A stretch of 64,000 nt of DNA from Ruminococcus flavefaciens MA2007. GTDB taxonomy: Bacteria > Bacillota > Clostridia > Oscillospirales > Ruminococcaceae. Made by a program: the position numbers and the translations under genes. Positions 33,217 to 42,934 of this stretch are shown piece after piece (position 1 is the first letter of the stretch; each line of letters opens with the position of its first letter). A model generated the notes under the pieces. That model searched no databases. It was not told where the DNA came from and saw nothing but the letters and a program-made list of their open reading frames with translations. The stretch spans positions 39,606 through 103,605 of the forward strand of contig NZ_JHXF01000015.1 in the NCBI RefSeq assembly GCF_000621845.1, given 5' to 3'.

Positions 33217-36200
33217 TTAAGCTTTTGCTGATTCATCTATTGATAGCTTGTTTTTCAAATCTCTTTCAAAGTTCTGAATTTCCTCGTAGCACTCATCGAG
33301 CTTTTCAAATATCTGTTCTTTAGAGAGGTCATCTGATATACAAACAGTTTTTGTTCTGAACGGTAGTCTCCATTGCCAATTTTTCTTTCCCTTTTTGGCT
33401 TTGTAGAATTCATTTATTCTCTCACAAATATCAAGGAATTCGGGATTTGCGTTACGTGAACTAAGGGCAAACTGCATGTAGACACCATTTCCTGCACGGT
33501 TGACAATCTCATAGAAATAATGATTGTCTGTATTCCAACCACTCGGAGCATTCGGTAAATCTGGTAGCAGCTCTGTCATGGCATCTGTTGTGAAGCGGGT
33601 AAATGTTCTATTACTCTTGGCTGGGTTTTCGTTTACAGCAGGATGTTCTATAGTCCATTGTCTCAGTATCGAAGCTCGGTTTTGTAGTCTTGTTTTCTCC
33701 TCATCATTCTCCTGTAAGTATGGTAATAAAGCAGAACAAATCTTATCACTCCACTCAGCATGGAAATTAGCCATATGTTCCCAATCATCTTCGTTAGTGA
33801 TGCTTACATCTCTTGAGTAATATGAAATCCATGATGCCTTATTTTCATCAGCTCGTTCCCATGTAAGAGCGATACCAAGCTCAGATTCGACTTCATATTT
33901 ATGGCTGTAAAGTATATCAAAAATCTCTTTATTCTGCTTAACATCGCCTTTACTAATAACAAAATCGATGCGAGCAAAATCGTAATTAGCAACACAATCT
34001 ATACGAAGTCCGCTTATTCCTACTCCACCTGAAAGAGTGTTTGATGTAGTAGGATTAGAATTATTGAAGCTACCGCGTAACTGATGTTTCTGCTGTATTA
34101 TCGGAATTGCATATGTCCAGTATTTTTTTCGTAACTGATGCCTTCCTTCTTCAGCGGCTTTCTCATTTTCTTCATCTTTAAGATAGAATACAAGATCCAT
34201 AGGATCTGCATCATAAAGCACAAATAACCTGCGTAGTATAGACATTTTCAGAGATGTACTTGTGTTTCTCTCTACAAAAATGCTATCATCGATTTTCATA
34301 GCACTACGGAGATTGTTTTCCGTACTACTAACATATTTGAATAAGTCTGTACTTGAACTGGAACTATATGCCAATCCAGATAGAATGCTCTTATCCTTCT
34401 GATGTAAGAATTTGACAATATGCTCAAACATATCCGCCCAACTTGAAACAGGTTGCTCAGTATTTTGATAACTGTATTTTGCAATATCTCTTCCTGTAAG
34501 CTCGAAGTTTTCATCATCCAGTGTACAGGAATCGAATTCTTTTTCAGCAGGTACGAAATCAGTCTGTGGTAAAGCCCATATTTTTGTTGACAGAGCAATC
34601 ATCTCAGTATTACGTTCTTCTAGCTCAACCAATCCCCAAGAATCCTTATTGGCTATTTTTTGATTCATTTTCAGTCCGCTGGCTTTATATCCGCCTTCTT
34701 CAGTATCACGTTTTTCTATAAATGACTTGTTGCTGAGGTTGGGGTTATATCCTGTTAAAGTCAAATTAGCTAGACGGTGCAGCCATGTTGCGTGTATGTC
34801 AGCTGCATTTACGCCAAGCGATTCTACCCAAGCAGGAGTAAGATGCTGAGGCATGATATGTTCAATGGTGTAAACATTATTATCCAGATGCGTGTAAACG
34901 TCTTTCGTTTCAATTGTTCCGTAATTCTCAAAGCGCTCGAAAAGGTAAGCTTTGTATTTACCGCGCATCTGATATATCTGCTTTGTAGCTAATGCTGCTG
35001 TAAATTCCTCATCAGACGGGAAACGTCCACTTTCCTTCTTGGAAAGAAGCGCATAGATAAACTTCTTCACGTAATTATCCGCCGTATTGTCGTAGCGCAG
35101 TATTTCTTTGTTCAAATTCAGAAATATCTTGTTGAGTGCGTTTGTAGGTACATCACAGATGTTTCGGCGGAATAGGTAGTTTTCGGTTATTAAGAATATT
35201 TCCAGAACATCATCAACTGACAGTTTGCCGTCCTGATTCAACCTAAGCACTTCTAAAAGGAATGGCCGTGTGACTATAATTTCTAACCGCATCATTCGAT
35301 ACAAACAATCATCAAGTCGCTGATTTTTCAATCCGCTTTTACATGAAAGAAGTTTCTCATAGAAGCGAGCGTATCGACGCAAGTCCTCTAACAGCGATTC
35401 AATGGGGATTTGAATGTTCTCTGCGTAAGCCTTGAACACACGGTAAACATTGTTGATTGTTGGTGTTACCTTTTGCTTTACGCTCAAATAGTCCCTAATA
35501 AAGCCACTAACATCATTATTGGTACATTTTTCAATGATTGTCCAATATGAATCATAAAGCTTAGTCTGATTTTGCGGCGATTGTCCCATCAGAATATAGT
35601 TGCGGATCTTATCACCTTCGGTCAAAGCCAAGCCCGTAGAATTCAGACTTTCAAAGATCAATTGTGCATTATCATCGTGCTCAAGCGTAATACTGATTAT
35701 TTCTAACTTTCCAATCGCACTATACAAATCATCAACAGATATTTCTTGCTTTAATAAACAATCACAGAAAAATTGATAGTTAAGGGTAAGATTTGATACG
35801 GGATCATAATCTTCCTCTTCTCCAAATAGTTTGAGAAAAGCTTCACGGTCACTCTTTACAGGTCGTAGCTTAATTTTGTCATCCTCTTTTGCCCAAGGTG
35901 AAACAAGGAAGCGCTGATTTATCTGTTCACCCAGATTCCCTTCATCGGATGAAATGAGCCCCTTAGCGGTCAAATTACGCATAGCCAGAAGTAAAAGAGT
36001 AATTGTGGTCAGTCGTTGCTGTCCATCAATAATATGATATTCAATTTTACTACCATTAGCAACTACCTGAGATGTAATACTGCCAAAGAAATGGCTATTA
36101 CGTTTATCTAGCATAATTTTCTTCAGGTCTTCATAGAGTTGACGGCAGTTATCATATTTCCAGTCATACTTTCTCTGATAAACAGGAATGATATATCGTT

Positions 36201-36249
36201 TATCAGCGCCTTCCATAAAGGCAATCATTTTTGCTTCTGAACCTTGCAT
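33217..36249 (-). CDS. GmrSD-like DUF262/DUF1524 restriction protein with DUF4268 C-terminus
   Basis: The 1010-residue protein starts with a DUF262 ParB-like domain: IPVYQRKYDW (21-30), FFGSITSQ and IIDGQQRLTT (DGQQR about 75-79). Around 459-515 lies the DUF1524 His-Me/HNH nuclease core (YTIEHIMPQHL, HRLANLTLTGYN). The C-terminal part (from about 640) resembles DUF4268 and DUF-type end domains. GmrSD is a Type IV enzyme that cuts glucosylated hydroxymethylcytosine phage DNA; target specificity here is unknown. It lies back to back with the restriction-modification operon. Confidence 0.85.
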   Translation of the reverse strand: MQGSEAKMIAFMEGADKRYIIPVYQRKYDWKYDNCRQLYEDLKKIMLDKRNSHFFGSITSQVVANGSKIEYHIIDGQQRLTTITLLLLAMRNLTAKGLISSDEGNLGEQINQRFLVSPWAKEDDKIKLRPVKSDREAFLKLFGEEEDYDPVSNLTLNYQFFCDCLLKQEISVDDLYSAIGKLEIISITLEHDDNAQLIFESLNSTGLALTEGDKIRNYILMGQSPQNQTKLYDSYWTIIEKCTNNDVSGFIRDYLSVKQKVTPTINNVYRVFKAYAENIQIPIESLLEDLRRYARFYEKLLSCKSGLKNQRLDDCLYRMMRLEIIVTRPFLLEVLRLNQDGKLSVDDVLEIFLITENYLFRRNICDVPTNALNKIFLNLNKEILRYDNTADNYVKKFIYALLSKKESGRFPSDEEFTAALATKQIYQMRGKYKAYLFERFENYGTIETKDVYTHLDNNVYTIEHIMPQHLTPAWVESLGVNAADIHATWLHRLANLTLTGYNPNLSNKSFIEKRDTEEGGYKASGLKMNQKIANKDSWGLVELEERNTEMIALSTKIWALPQTDFVPAEKEFDSCTLDDENFELTGRDIAKYSYQNTEQPVSSWADMFEHIVKFLHQKDKSILSGLAYSSSSSTDLFKYVSSTENNLRSAMKIDDSIFVERNTSTSLKMSILRRLFVLYDADPMDLVFYLKDEENEKAAEEGRHQLRKKYWTYAIPIIQQKHQLRGSFNNSNPTTSNTLSGGVGISGLRIDCVANYDFARIDFVISKGDVKQNKEIFDILYSHKYEVESELGIALTWERADENKASWISYYSRDVSITNEDDWEHMANFHAEWSDKICSALLPYLQENDEEKTRLQNRASILRQWTIEHPAVNENPAKSNRTFTRFTTDAMTELLPDLPNAPSGWNTDNHYFYEIVNRAGNGVYMQFALSSRNANPEFLDICERINEFYKAKKGKKNWQWRLPFRTKTVCISDDLSKEQIFEKLDECYEEIQNFERDLKNKLSIDESAKA

Positions 36250-36573
36250 TTGACTTTTCCCCCTATGCTAATAATTCTTTTGTTGGTTTAGACGACGTAT
36301 CATGGATTACAACGTTTACACATTCCATAGCCAATTGCGACTACATAATGCTATTTATTTAATAACTGTTAAAAGGAAAGATACCATTTTTGCTTTCATA
36401 GAAATCTTCCTTCCGAACAATACAAGTTATCATAAACCAATTATACCATGCATTGTGTGTGATATCAACATATTTGCGCCTCATAAAAATGAAGAAACTG
36501 TAAACATTGTTCAAGATGGAGTGACACTCTTTACACACATATTTCTTTTATTTTAAAAAAACGTCTTAAGGTC
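36250..36573. other. Divergent promoter region, no gene recognised
   Basis: The stretch separates the GmrSD-like gene from the methylase operon. An open frame at 36302-36556 has no ribosome site and no recognisable content. Confidence 0.4.
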
Positions 36574-36602
36574 TTGCGAAATCTGTTGCCATGTGGTATA
36601 AT
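36574..36602 (+). promoter_or_regulatory. Promoter of the restriction-modification operon
   Basis: TTGCGA, 17 bases, TATAAT with an extended TGG, 34 bases before the start at 36637. Confidence 0.7.
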
Positions 36603-36636
36603 ATGAGATATGAAGTTATGAATTGGAGTGATGACA

Positions 36637-37872
36637 ATGTCTGTAACATATGATGGCTTATGGAATATGCTCTCATACCACAAAATGAGTGCTGCAGACT
36701 TACGGAAGTATACAGGAATAGCACCTAACACAATGACTAAGATACGCAGAAATGAAGAAGTAGCTTTATCAGTACTTGGAAAGATTTGTTCCTTGCTCGG
36801 ATGTGACTACGGAGATTTGATCACTTATGCCCCAGATGATGCACCTATGCTCAATGATGTTGGCACGATCAGTATTAACAATCGTCGCTATCTTGGAAAC
36901 AAGTATAAGTTAATACCTTTCATCACAGAAGTTGTTAATTCACATTGCAAGAATGTCGTCTCGATTGCTGATATTTTTTCAGGCACAGGTGCAGTTGCCT
37001 CGGCATTTACAGATAGGCAGATCATCACAAATGACTTGATGTACAGCAATTTTGTATGCAACTATGCTTGGTTTAGCAGTCAGCCATATGACTGCTCAAA
37101 ATTGATAGGGCTTATCGCCGGTTACAATGATTTGAACATTACCGAAGAAAACTATATGACACGTAATTTTTCAAATACTTATTTCAGCCGTGAAGACTGT
37201 GCTAAAATAGGCTATATACGTGAAGATATAGAAACTAAGTACAAAGAACACAAGCTGAATGAACGTGAAAAGGCTATTCTTATTATGTCACTTCTTTATG
37301 CAATGGATAGGATTGCGAACACTTGTGGTCACTATGATGCTTTTATTCAAGGGAGTACATTTGATAAGCACTTGACATTGAGTATGCCTAATGTAAGTAA
37401 ACTGAATAATCCATTAAATCAATGCTATAATGAGGATGCTAATGAACTGGTAAAGCGAATTGAAGTTGACTTAATGTATATTGATCCTCCATATAATTCG
37501 CGGCAATACTGTGACGCCTATCATCTCTTAGAGAATGTTGCTCGATGGGAAAAGCCAGAAGTCTACGGTGTGGCAAAAAAGATGGATAGAACATTTATGA
37601 AAAGTCGATATTGCACTCGTTCTGCTGAACAAGCTTTTCGAGAGTTGATTGATAATATTCATGCACGATACATTCTTTTCTCTTACAACAACATGGCAAC
37701 AAAAGGAAATGATCGTTCAAATGCCAAAATTTCGGACGAGGCGATAAATGAAATATTGCAGAAAAAAGGTCGATTGCAGGTGTTCGAGGAGAGTTACAAG
37801 GCGTTCTCTGCTGGTAAGTCTGACATTAAAGATAATGCAGAGAGACTCTTTCTCTGCACATGTGATAGGTGA
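36637..37872 (+). CDS. Adenine-specific DNA methyltransferase with N-terminal XRE domain
   Basis: Residues about 1-65 are a helix-turn-helix (LWNMLSYHKMSAADLRKYTG, MTKIRRNEEVALSVLGKIC). The methylase part has SAM motif ADIFSGTGAVASAF (about 111-124), the catalytic MYIDPPYNSRQYCDAYH (DPPYN about 283-287) and YILFSYNN, matching the D12/N6-adenine class. The fused HTH can let the enzyme regulate its own operon so that methylation precedes restriction. Start 36637 has TTGGAG at eight bases. Followed after five bases by a second methylase. Confidence 0.87.
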   Translation: MSVTYDGLWNMLSYHKMSAADLRKYTGIAPNTMTKIRRNEEVALSVLGKICSLLGCDYGDLITYAPDDAPMLNDVGTISINNRRYLGNKYKLIPFITEVVNSHCKNVVSIADIFSGTGAVASAFTDRQIITNDLMYSNFVCNYAWFSSQPYDCSKLIGLIAGYNDLNITEENYMTRNFSNTYFSREDCAKIGYIREDIETKYKEHKLNEREKAILIMSLLYAMDRIANTCGHYDAFIQGSTFDKHLTLSMPNVSKLNNPLNQCYNEDANELVKRIEVDLMYIDPPYNSRQYCDAYHLLENVARWEKPEVYGVAKKMDRTFMKSRYCTRSAEQAFRELIDNIHARYILFSYNNMATKGNDRSNAKISDEAINEILQKKGRLQVFEESYKAFSAGKSDIKDNAERLFLCTCDR

Positions 37873-37877
37873 TAGCT

Positions 37878-38789
37878 ATGATTCAATCCCCACTTAACTA
37901 TACTGGGGGTAAGTATAAGTTGCTACCGCAGCTTTTACCACTGTTTCCTGATAAGATTAATACCTTTGTTGACTTGTTCTGTGGTGGCTGTAATGTTGGC
38001 ATTAATGTGAAGGCTAATCATCATATTTACAATGATACGAACACCTACTTACTCTCTCTCTACAACGCGTTGAAAAGCAACGACAAAGACGTAACACTTA
38101 AAACCATATATGCAATAATTGAAAAATATGATTTATCTCTTGTAAGTAAAAATGGGTATGATTTCTACGGTTGCAATAGTAGCAAAGGTCTAAGTAGCTA
38201 TAACAAGGAAAAGTACCTAAAAATGAGAGATGATTATAACTTACATAAGAATGAGAACTACTTACACTGTATACTACTATATGTACTAATCATATACTCG
38301 TTCAACAATCAAATCCGTTTCAATCGAAACGGTGAGTTCAACCTTCCTGTAGGCAAGCGTGATTTCAACAAAAAGATGGAAGAAAAGCTACTATCTTTCA
38401 TCGATATAATAAAGACTCAAGATTCATTGTTTACCAGTATTGATTTTGCTAAATTTGATATTGATACACTATCATCTGAAGATTTTGTATATATAGATCC
38501 GCCATATTTGATAACCTGTGCTACATACAACGAGCAAGATGGTTGGAATGAGAATGATGAAGTGCGCTTGCTTGAATTTATCCAATCGCTGACTGCACGG
38601 AATATACGCTGTGCATTGTCAAATGTGCTACGAAGTAAAGGGAAGGAAAATGCAATACTAATAGATTGGCTTGAAGCACACAAGAAAACATATACTGTAC
38701 ATCAGCTGAAGTTTAACTATGCCAATTCCAATTATCAGACGAAGGACAAATCAAGCAGTTCAGAAGAAGTGCTAATCACGAATTATTAA
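37878..38789 (+). CDS. Dam-like D12 class DNA adenine methyltransferase
   Basis: The 303-residue protein begins SPLNYTGGKYKLLPQLLPLF, with VDLFCGGCNVGINV (SAM binding), NNQIRFNRNGEFNLPVGKR and FVYIDPPYLIT (DPPY about 208). This is the Dam/DpnM family, which usually methylates adenine in GATC-type sequences. Two separate methylases are what an asymmetric recognition site needs, one per strand. The stop is followed by the endonuclease start after 14 bases. Confidence 0.9.
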   Translation: MIQSPLNYTGGKYKLLPQLLPLFPDKINTFVDLFCGGCNVGINVKANHHIYNDTNTYLLSLYNALKSNDKDVTLKTIYAIIEKYDLSLVSKNGYDFYGCNSSKGLSSYNKEKYLKMRDDYNLHKNENYLHCILLYVLIIYSFNNQIRFNRNGEFNLPVGKRDFNKKMEEKLLSFIDIIKTQDSLFTSIDFAKFDIDTLSSEDFVYIDPPYLITCATYNEQDGWNENDEVRLLEFIQSLTARNIRCALSNVLRSKGKENAILIDWLEAHKKTYTVHQLKFNYANSNYQTKDKSSSSEEVLITNY

Positions 38790-38803
38790 GGAGGAGCTGC
38801 ACT

Positions 38804-40915
38804 TTGAGAGTTAAAGAAAAACAAATCTTCAATCTAATGGACACCAATGGTCGAAGAAATGATGTCATAAATGCTCTGCAAGGGTATTTAACGATATTAG
38901 ATGATTTATTACGCAACAAGAAAATGACATGGAACCATCTTCCAGAAAGCTTTTCTCAACTCAATTTTTATCAGCAGGCAATCGCTCTTTCACCAGATGT
39001 GTTTCAAAAACATGATAAATATGATAATCTGATTTCTCAACTTGATAAGAATCCTGTTTTGAAGCAGGCTGTATTAAATCAAGACATCCAAGGAATTGAA
39101 GGCTGCCTAACTAGTAATCATGATTGGTTTGATGAATTAGACAAGAGCGTTGAGGCACGAGCAAGACACTATACAAGCAATCTTGTTAAATTAGGCTTGA
39201 CGGATGATTATCGTCATATTTCAATAGTCGGTGATGTCCTTCTCGGTAAAGTCGCGCTTGATAAAGATGAATTCGAAGCAATGCTTCCTTTGAATGACAC
39301 AAATATAGTATATCTGAGGCAATTATTGAAATTGCGTATTTTTGATATAGCAGGGGTAAAGTACTATTCACCATTCTGTATGGCGCTTTATGCTTTGTTA
39401 CATAAAGATCGTATATCACAAGATGAGTTTTTTGAAATCATACAAGGTTTAAGCCCATATCATAGAATTGATGACTATGATGTATTCTTAGATAACTATG
39501 CAAAAGACTCAATTATTCAATCATACAGTTTTGATATTCCGGCGGACATCAATAATGACGATATCATTTCATTTGAAGTATTCTCCAAACATTTCAAAAA
39601 TCAAAAAAGTAGTGCTACTATTGCAGATTATTACAAATTTTACAAGGCCATCAGAGATTTTATTGCCAAGAAAGATGTAGCAACTCTTGATAAAATGTTG
39701 ACTACATATGAAGATAATAGGTCTGCACTGTGCAAGGCTTTTGGCTATGGTAGCGGAATATTTAAGAGTAAGCGTGGAGAAAGGCCCAGTGTTGAGAGTT
39801 TTTTGAAAAAAGAAGATCTTGACATATTCAAGGGAAACCTCAATTCTATCATATATCTTCGCTTTGTACGTTCCAAGACAATTGATATCATTCGAGAGTA
39901 TTCTGATACAACAATGAGAATATTCAAGGCAACAGGTATAATCAGCTTTGATAAGGGCTATGTAGAACTGACGTGTCGAGAGTTATGTAAGCACATCTTC
40001 AATATAGATTCTGTTAAAGCTCAAATATTCGGTGATATTTCTATTGAGTCCGTAAATAACGTAGAAGATTATGAAGAAAAAACTCATAGCTATTATCTTA
40101 CGAACCATTCGATTATTTCAATCCTTAACTATTCTGAGGAACTAATAAGCGACATACTCATTGCAGTACAGAACGAATTTGAAGGACATGAAATATCGGA
40201 AATTCATGACATTGTTAATGAAAAACGCAAAGAAGAATTTGTTCACTTCATTGAGGAAAAATATCCCGAAACTCGTGTAAAAAAATTAATGTGTATGTTT
40301 GCTGACCGCACCAATGATAAGGCAATAAAAGAAGAAGTATGTCCAGACTCTACTGTCCCAACAATCTATGAATATATTGTTGGGCTTGCCTGGTATTACT
40401 TTTCAAACAAGACAATTGATTTGCTAAATAGCTATAATCTAACACTGTCAGCAGATTTTGAACCGCTTACACATGCTAGCGGTGGAATGGGTGATATTGT
40501 AATACGTGAAAAATCTCAAGTTGTCATGCTTGAAGCAACACTAATGAACGCCAACAGTCAAAAGCGAGGCGAATGGGAACCGGTACTCCGTCACTCTGTC
40601 AACTTAAAAATTGAAGAAGAAAATGGCGAGGGAAGAGATGTCACAACATTCTTTGTAGCTGATACATTTGACTTCAACACAATTAATATTTGGAAGGCGA
40701 TATCGTCTGTTCCACTGCAGTCTTCAACCGACAAAACTAAGTACACTGACAGTGTAATAATTATGCCCATTAACACCAATGAATTAGTTTTGTTAATGGA
40801 AGAGCATAAACATGAATATCATAAGATTATTAAGCAAGTGCGCGAACTATTCCTAAAGGATATCACAAAGTTTGACGAAAGTTGGCGCGATAAGTTCATC
40901 GCATCAGTTCTATAA
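38804..40915 (+). CDS. AlwI-family Type IIS restriction endonuclease (likely)
   Basis: The 703-residue protein starts at a TTG with AAGGAGGAG seven bases upstream. The helical N-terminal two thirds (about 1-480) are probably the recognition part, with the nuclease core near 555-585 (SGGMGDIVIREKSQ, VVMLEATLM), a PD-(D/E)XK variant in which E-x-T replaces E-x-K. This layout and the two adjacent adenine methylases resemble the AlwI family, whose prototype recognises GGATC and cuts outside. Specificity here is inference. Confidence 0.72.
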   Translation: MRVKEKQIFNLMDTNGRRNDVINALQGYLTILDDLLRNKKMTWNHLPESFSQLNFYQQAIALSPDVFQKHDKYDNLISQLDKNPVLKQAVLNQDIQGIEGCLTSNHDWFDELDKSVEARARHYTSNLVKLGLTDDYRHISIVGDVLLGKVALDKDEFEAMLPLNDTNIVYLRQLLKLRIFDIAGVKYYSPFCMALYALLHKDRISQDEFFEIIQGLSPYHRIDDYDVFLDNYAKDSIIQSYSFDIPADINNDDIISFEVFSKHFKNQKSSATIADYYKFYKAIRDFIAKKDVATLDKMLTTYEDNRSALCKAFGYGSGIFKSKRGERPSVESFLKKEDLDIFKGNLNSIIYLRFVRSKTIDIIREYSDTTMRIFKATGIISFDKGYVELTCRELCKHIFNIDSVKAQIFGDISIESVNNVEDYEEKTHSYYLTNHSIISILNYSEELISDILIAVQNEFEGHEISEIHDIVNEKRKEEFVHFIEEKYPETRVKKLMCMFADRTNDKAIKEEVCPDSTVPTIYEYIVGLAWYYFSNKTIDLLNSYNLTLSADFEPLTHASGGMGDIVIREKSQVVMLEATLMNANSQKRGEWEPVLRHSVNLKIEEENGEGRDVTTFFVADTFDFNTINIWKAISSVPLQSSTDKTKYTDSVIIMPINTNELVLLMEEHKHEYHKIIKQVRELFLKDITKFDESWRDKFIASVL

Positions 40916-41005
40916 ACCTAACTAAACAAGTTGTTCATATTACTGATTATCCCAAGTAATTAGCGATATATCTTTAAAAAACGCAAAAGCTGAAAATACG
41001 TCTTT

Positions 41006-41030
41006 GATCCGCCCATTGGGCGGATCTTCT
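41006..41030 (+). terminator. Terminator of the restriction operon
   Basis: GATCCGCCC, ATT, GGGCGGATC, then TTCTTAT, about 90 bases after the endonuclease stop. Confidence 0.6.
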
Positions 41031-41065
41031 TATACTCAGTTGGGATATCGTTTTGGTTATGTTGT

Positions 41066-41079
41066 CGAAAATATGTTCG
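41066..41079. promoter_or_regulatory. LexA-like SOS box 1
   Basis: CGAAAATATGTTCG matches the Firmicutes SOS consensus CGAACNNNNGTTCG at all but one defined position (A for C at position 5). Confidence 0.55.
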
Positions 41080-41127
41080 TATTCATTGTCAAGGATGATG
41101 AAGTTTTTAGAAAATGCATCTAGGCTA

Positions 41128-41156
41128 TTGACAGAACGTTTGTTTCGTGATAGAAT
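41128..41156 (+). promoter_or_regulatory. Polymerase promoter with an SOS-like box in the spacer
   Basis: TTGACA, 17 bases, TAGAAT; the spacer holds GAACGTTTGTTTCG, a weaker SOS-like dyad (GAAC-N4-GTTT). LexA bound here would block the promoter. Confidence 0.6.
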
Positions 41157-41199
41157 TGTTGATACAAACAGAAGGTATCATTTTAAGGGAGGCAAAGAT

Positions 41200-42453
41200 A
41201 TGGGACGAGTTTACTTGTGTATTGACCTGAAATCGTTCTATGCTTCTGTTGAATGCATTGCCAGAGGCTATGATCCGTTCAAGGTTCCTCTTGTTGTAGC
41301 TGATCCGACAAGAGGCGATGGCGCAATAACACTGGCTATTTCTCCTGCATTAAAAGAGCTTGGAGTTAAGAACCGATGCCGTATATTTGAGATCCCTAAG
41401 CAGATACAATATGAGATAGCTATGCCTCGGATGCGTAAATACATAGAGGTATCTGCTCAAATCTACGGTATCTATCTGCGGTTCCTGTCTCCTGATGATA
41501 TCCATGTTTACTCCATCGATGAAGTATTTATCGATGCTACGCCATATTTGAAGACATATAACTGCAAAGCTACAGATTTCGCTAAGATGCTAATGAACGC
41601 AGTTATGAACAAGACTGGCATCTGCGCTACTGCAGGTATCGGCACTAACCTTTATCTTGCCAAGATAGCTATGGATATTGTAGCAAAGCATGTCCCGGAG
41701 CATATCGGTATCCTCACTGAAGAGCTGTATAGGAAGCTGCTGTGGAATCATCAACCGTTGACTGATTTCTGGGGCTTTGGACATGGTAAAGCCGCAAGAC
41801 TTGCAAAATACGGAGTCTATGATATGCAGGGTATCACCATGCTGCCAGAGGCTCTACTATACAAGGAATTTGGTGTTAATGCTGAATTCATAATAGACCA
41901 TGCCTGGGGACGGGAGTCCTGCACTATGGAAGATATCCATAATTACAGAGGCAAGAGTCGTTCACTATCCAACAGTCAGATACTATTCTCGGACTATGAC
42001 GTGGACGGCGCTCGTATAGTAATGAAAGAAATGGTAGAAAATCTCGTACTTGAGCTTGTTGAAGAAAACCTCTATGCTAAGGGAATTTCTCTATATATCA
42101 GATATTCAAAGGACTGTATACCTGCAACAGGCGGAGCTATGAAGCTTACACAAGCTACCTGCTCCATAAAAAAGATACAGGAAGCTTTCGGTAAACTATT
42201 CATAGATAAGGTAAGAATAGGCTATGGAATACGTCAGATAGGGATTTCTCTGACTAATTTGACATATGAACCCGATATGCAGCTCAGCTTCTTCGATGAT
42301 CTTGAGGATGATGAGAAAGAGAAGCAGATGGAGGTCGCTATGGTTGATATTCGCAATAAATATGGAAAGAATGCCCTGCTAAAAGGATTCAACCTATTTG
42401 ACAAAGCTACAGGTATGAAGCGAAATACGATGGTGGGAGGTCATAATGGATAA
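41200..42453 (+). CDS. Y-family translesion DNA polymerase (UmuC/DinB type)
   Basis: The catalytic palm motifs are CIDLKSFYASVECIARG (about 7-23) and VYSIDEVFIDAT (about 102-113), followed by the helix-hairpin-helix part (TAGIGTNLYLAKIAMDI) and a little-finger domain. The C-terminal QLSFFDD (about 361) is a clamp-binding motif. It copies damaged DNA with low fidelity. Start 41200 has GGGAGG at about seven bases; the longer frame crosses the promoter. The gene overlaps the YolD gene by eight bases, a pairing well known on Firmicutes plasmids, phages and ICEs. Confidence 0.92.
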   Translation: MGRVYLCIDLKSFYASVECIARGYDPFKVPLVVADPTRGDGAITLAISPALKELGVKNRCRIFEIPKQIQYEIAMPRMRKYIEVSAQIYGIYLRFLSPDDIHVYSIDEVFIDATPYLKTYNCKATDFAKMLMNAVMNKTGICATAGIGTNLYLAKIAMDIVAKHVPEHIGILTEELYRKLLWNHQPLTDFWGFGHGKAARLAKYGVYDMQGITMLPEALLYKEFGVNAEFIIDHAWGRESCTMEDIHNYRGKSRSLSNSQILFSDYDVDGARIVMKEMVENLVLELVEENLYAKGISLYIRYSKDCIPATGGAMKLTQATCSIKKIQEAFGKLFIDKVRIGYGIRQIGISLTNLTYEPDMQLSFFDDLEDDEKEKQMEVAMVDIRNKYGKNALLKGFNLFDKATGMKRNTMVGGHNG

Positions 42454-42790
42454 GTCTAATATACAGCGACACGCTGACAGAGCCGTTCAGTTCGCTCCCT
42501 TTGCGGCTCTTAAAGGGTACTATGAATGTGTCAGGATGCAGGAGCGTATAACCGAAACCAAGAAAGAACTCGGAGAGGATGAGGCTGAAGAAATATCCGG
42601 TACACTTAACAAACTGCGAGTAGGTATAACTGTAAAGATACGATACTACGACGTTGATGCATATACAAACATAGAAGGAGTAGTGACTGAGATCAATCTT
42701 CCGTACCGTAGACTTAAGGTTATTAAGACAACTATACCTTTTGATGATATCTATTCAATAGAAATGCTCAGCAAAGACGTATGCTTTTAA
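42446..42790 (+). CDS. YolD-like protein
   Basis: The 114-residue protein begins IQRHADRAVQFAPFAALKGY, the hallmark of this mobile-element branch of the YolD-like family, and has a C-terminal beta-barrel-like half (VEGVVTEINLPYRRLKVIKT type pattern). YolD-like proteins are coded directly behind Y-family polymerases and are thought to assist or restrain them. It is translationally coupled through an eight-base overlap. Confidence 0.88.
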   Translation: MDKSNIQRHADRAVQFAPFAALKGYYECVRMQERITETKKELGEDEAEEISGTLNKLRVGITVKIRYYDVDAYTNIEGVVTEINLPYRRLKVIKTTIPFDDIYSIEMLSKDVCF

Positions 42791-42842
42791 AGCATCATCA
42801 GTTTCCTCCTGATACAATCATAATATAGAAGAAATGATCAGT

Positions 42843-42860
42843 CGCCCCTTTGTGGGGCGG
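42843..42860 (+). terminator. Stem-loop behind the polymerase pair
   Basis: CGCCCC, TTTGT, GGGGCG; no T-run, so it may only slow or stabilise the transcript end. Confidence 0.4.
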
Positions 42861-42934
42861 CAACGCATAACTAAATGAAAATATGTCGATACAAAAATGA
42901 AGCAACAATCGCAAAACGTGAAAGGAGAATTACC

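Noticed and set aside
36302..36556. 84-codon open frame between the GmrSD-like gene and the methylase
   Set aside because: No ribosome site, no recognisable domain, and it lies in the divergent promoter region.
41006..41030. GGATC pair in the terminator as a regulatory target of the restriction system
   Set aside because: The GATCC/GGATC bases are simply the ends of a terminator stem; no evidence for a special role.
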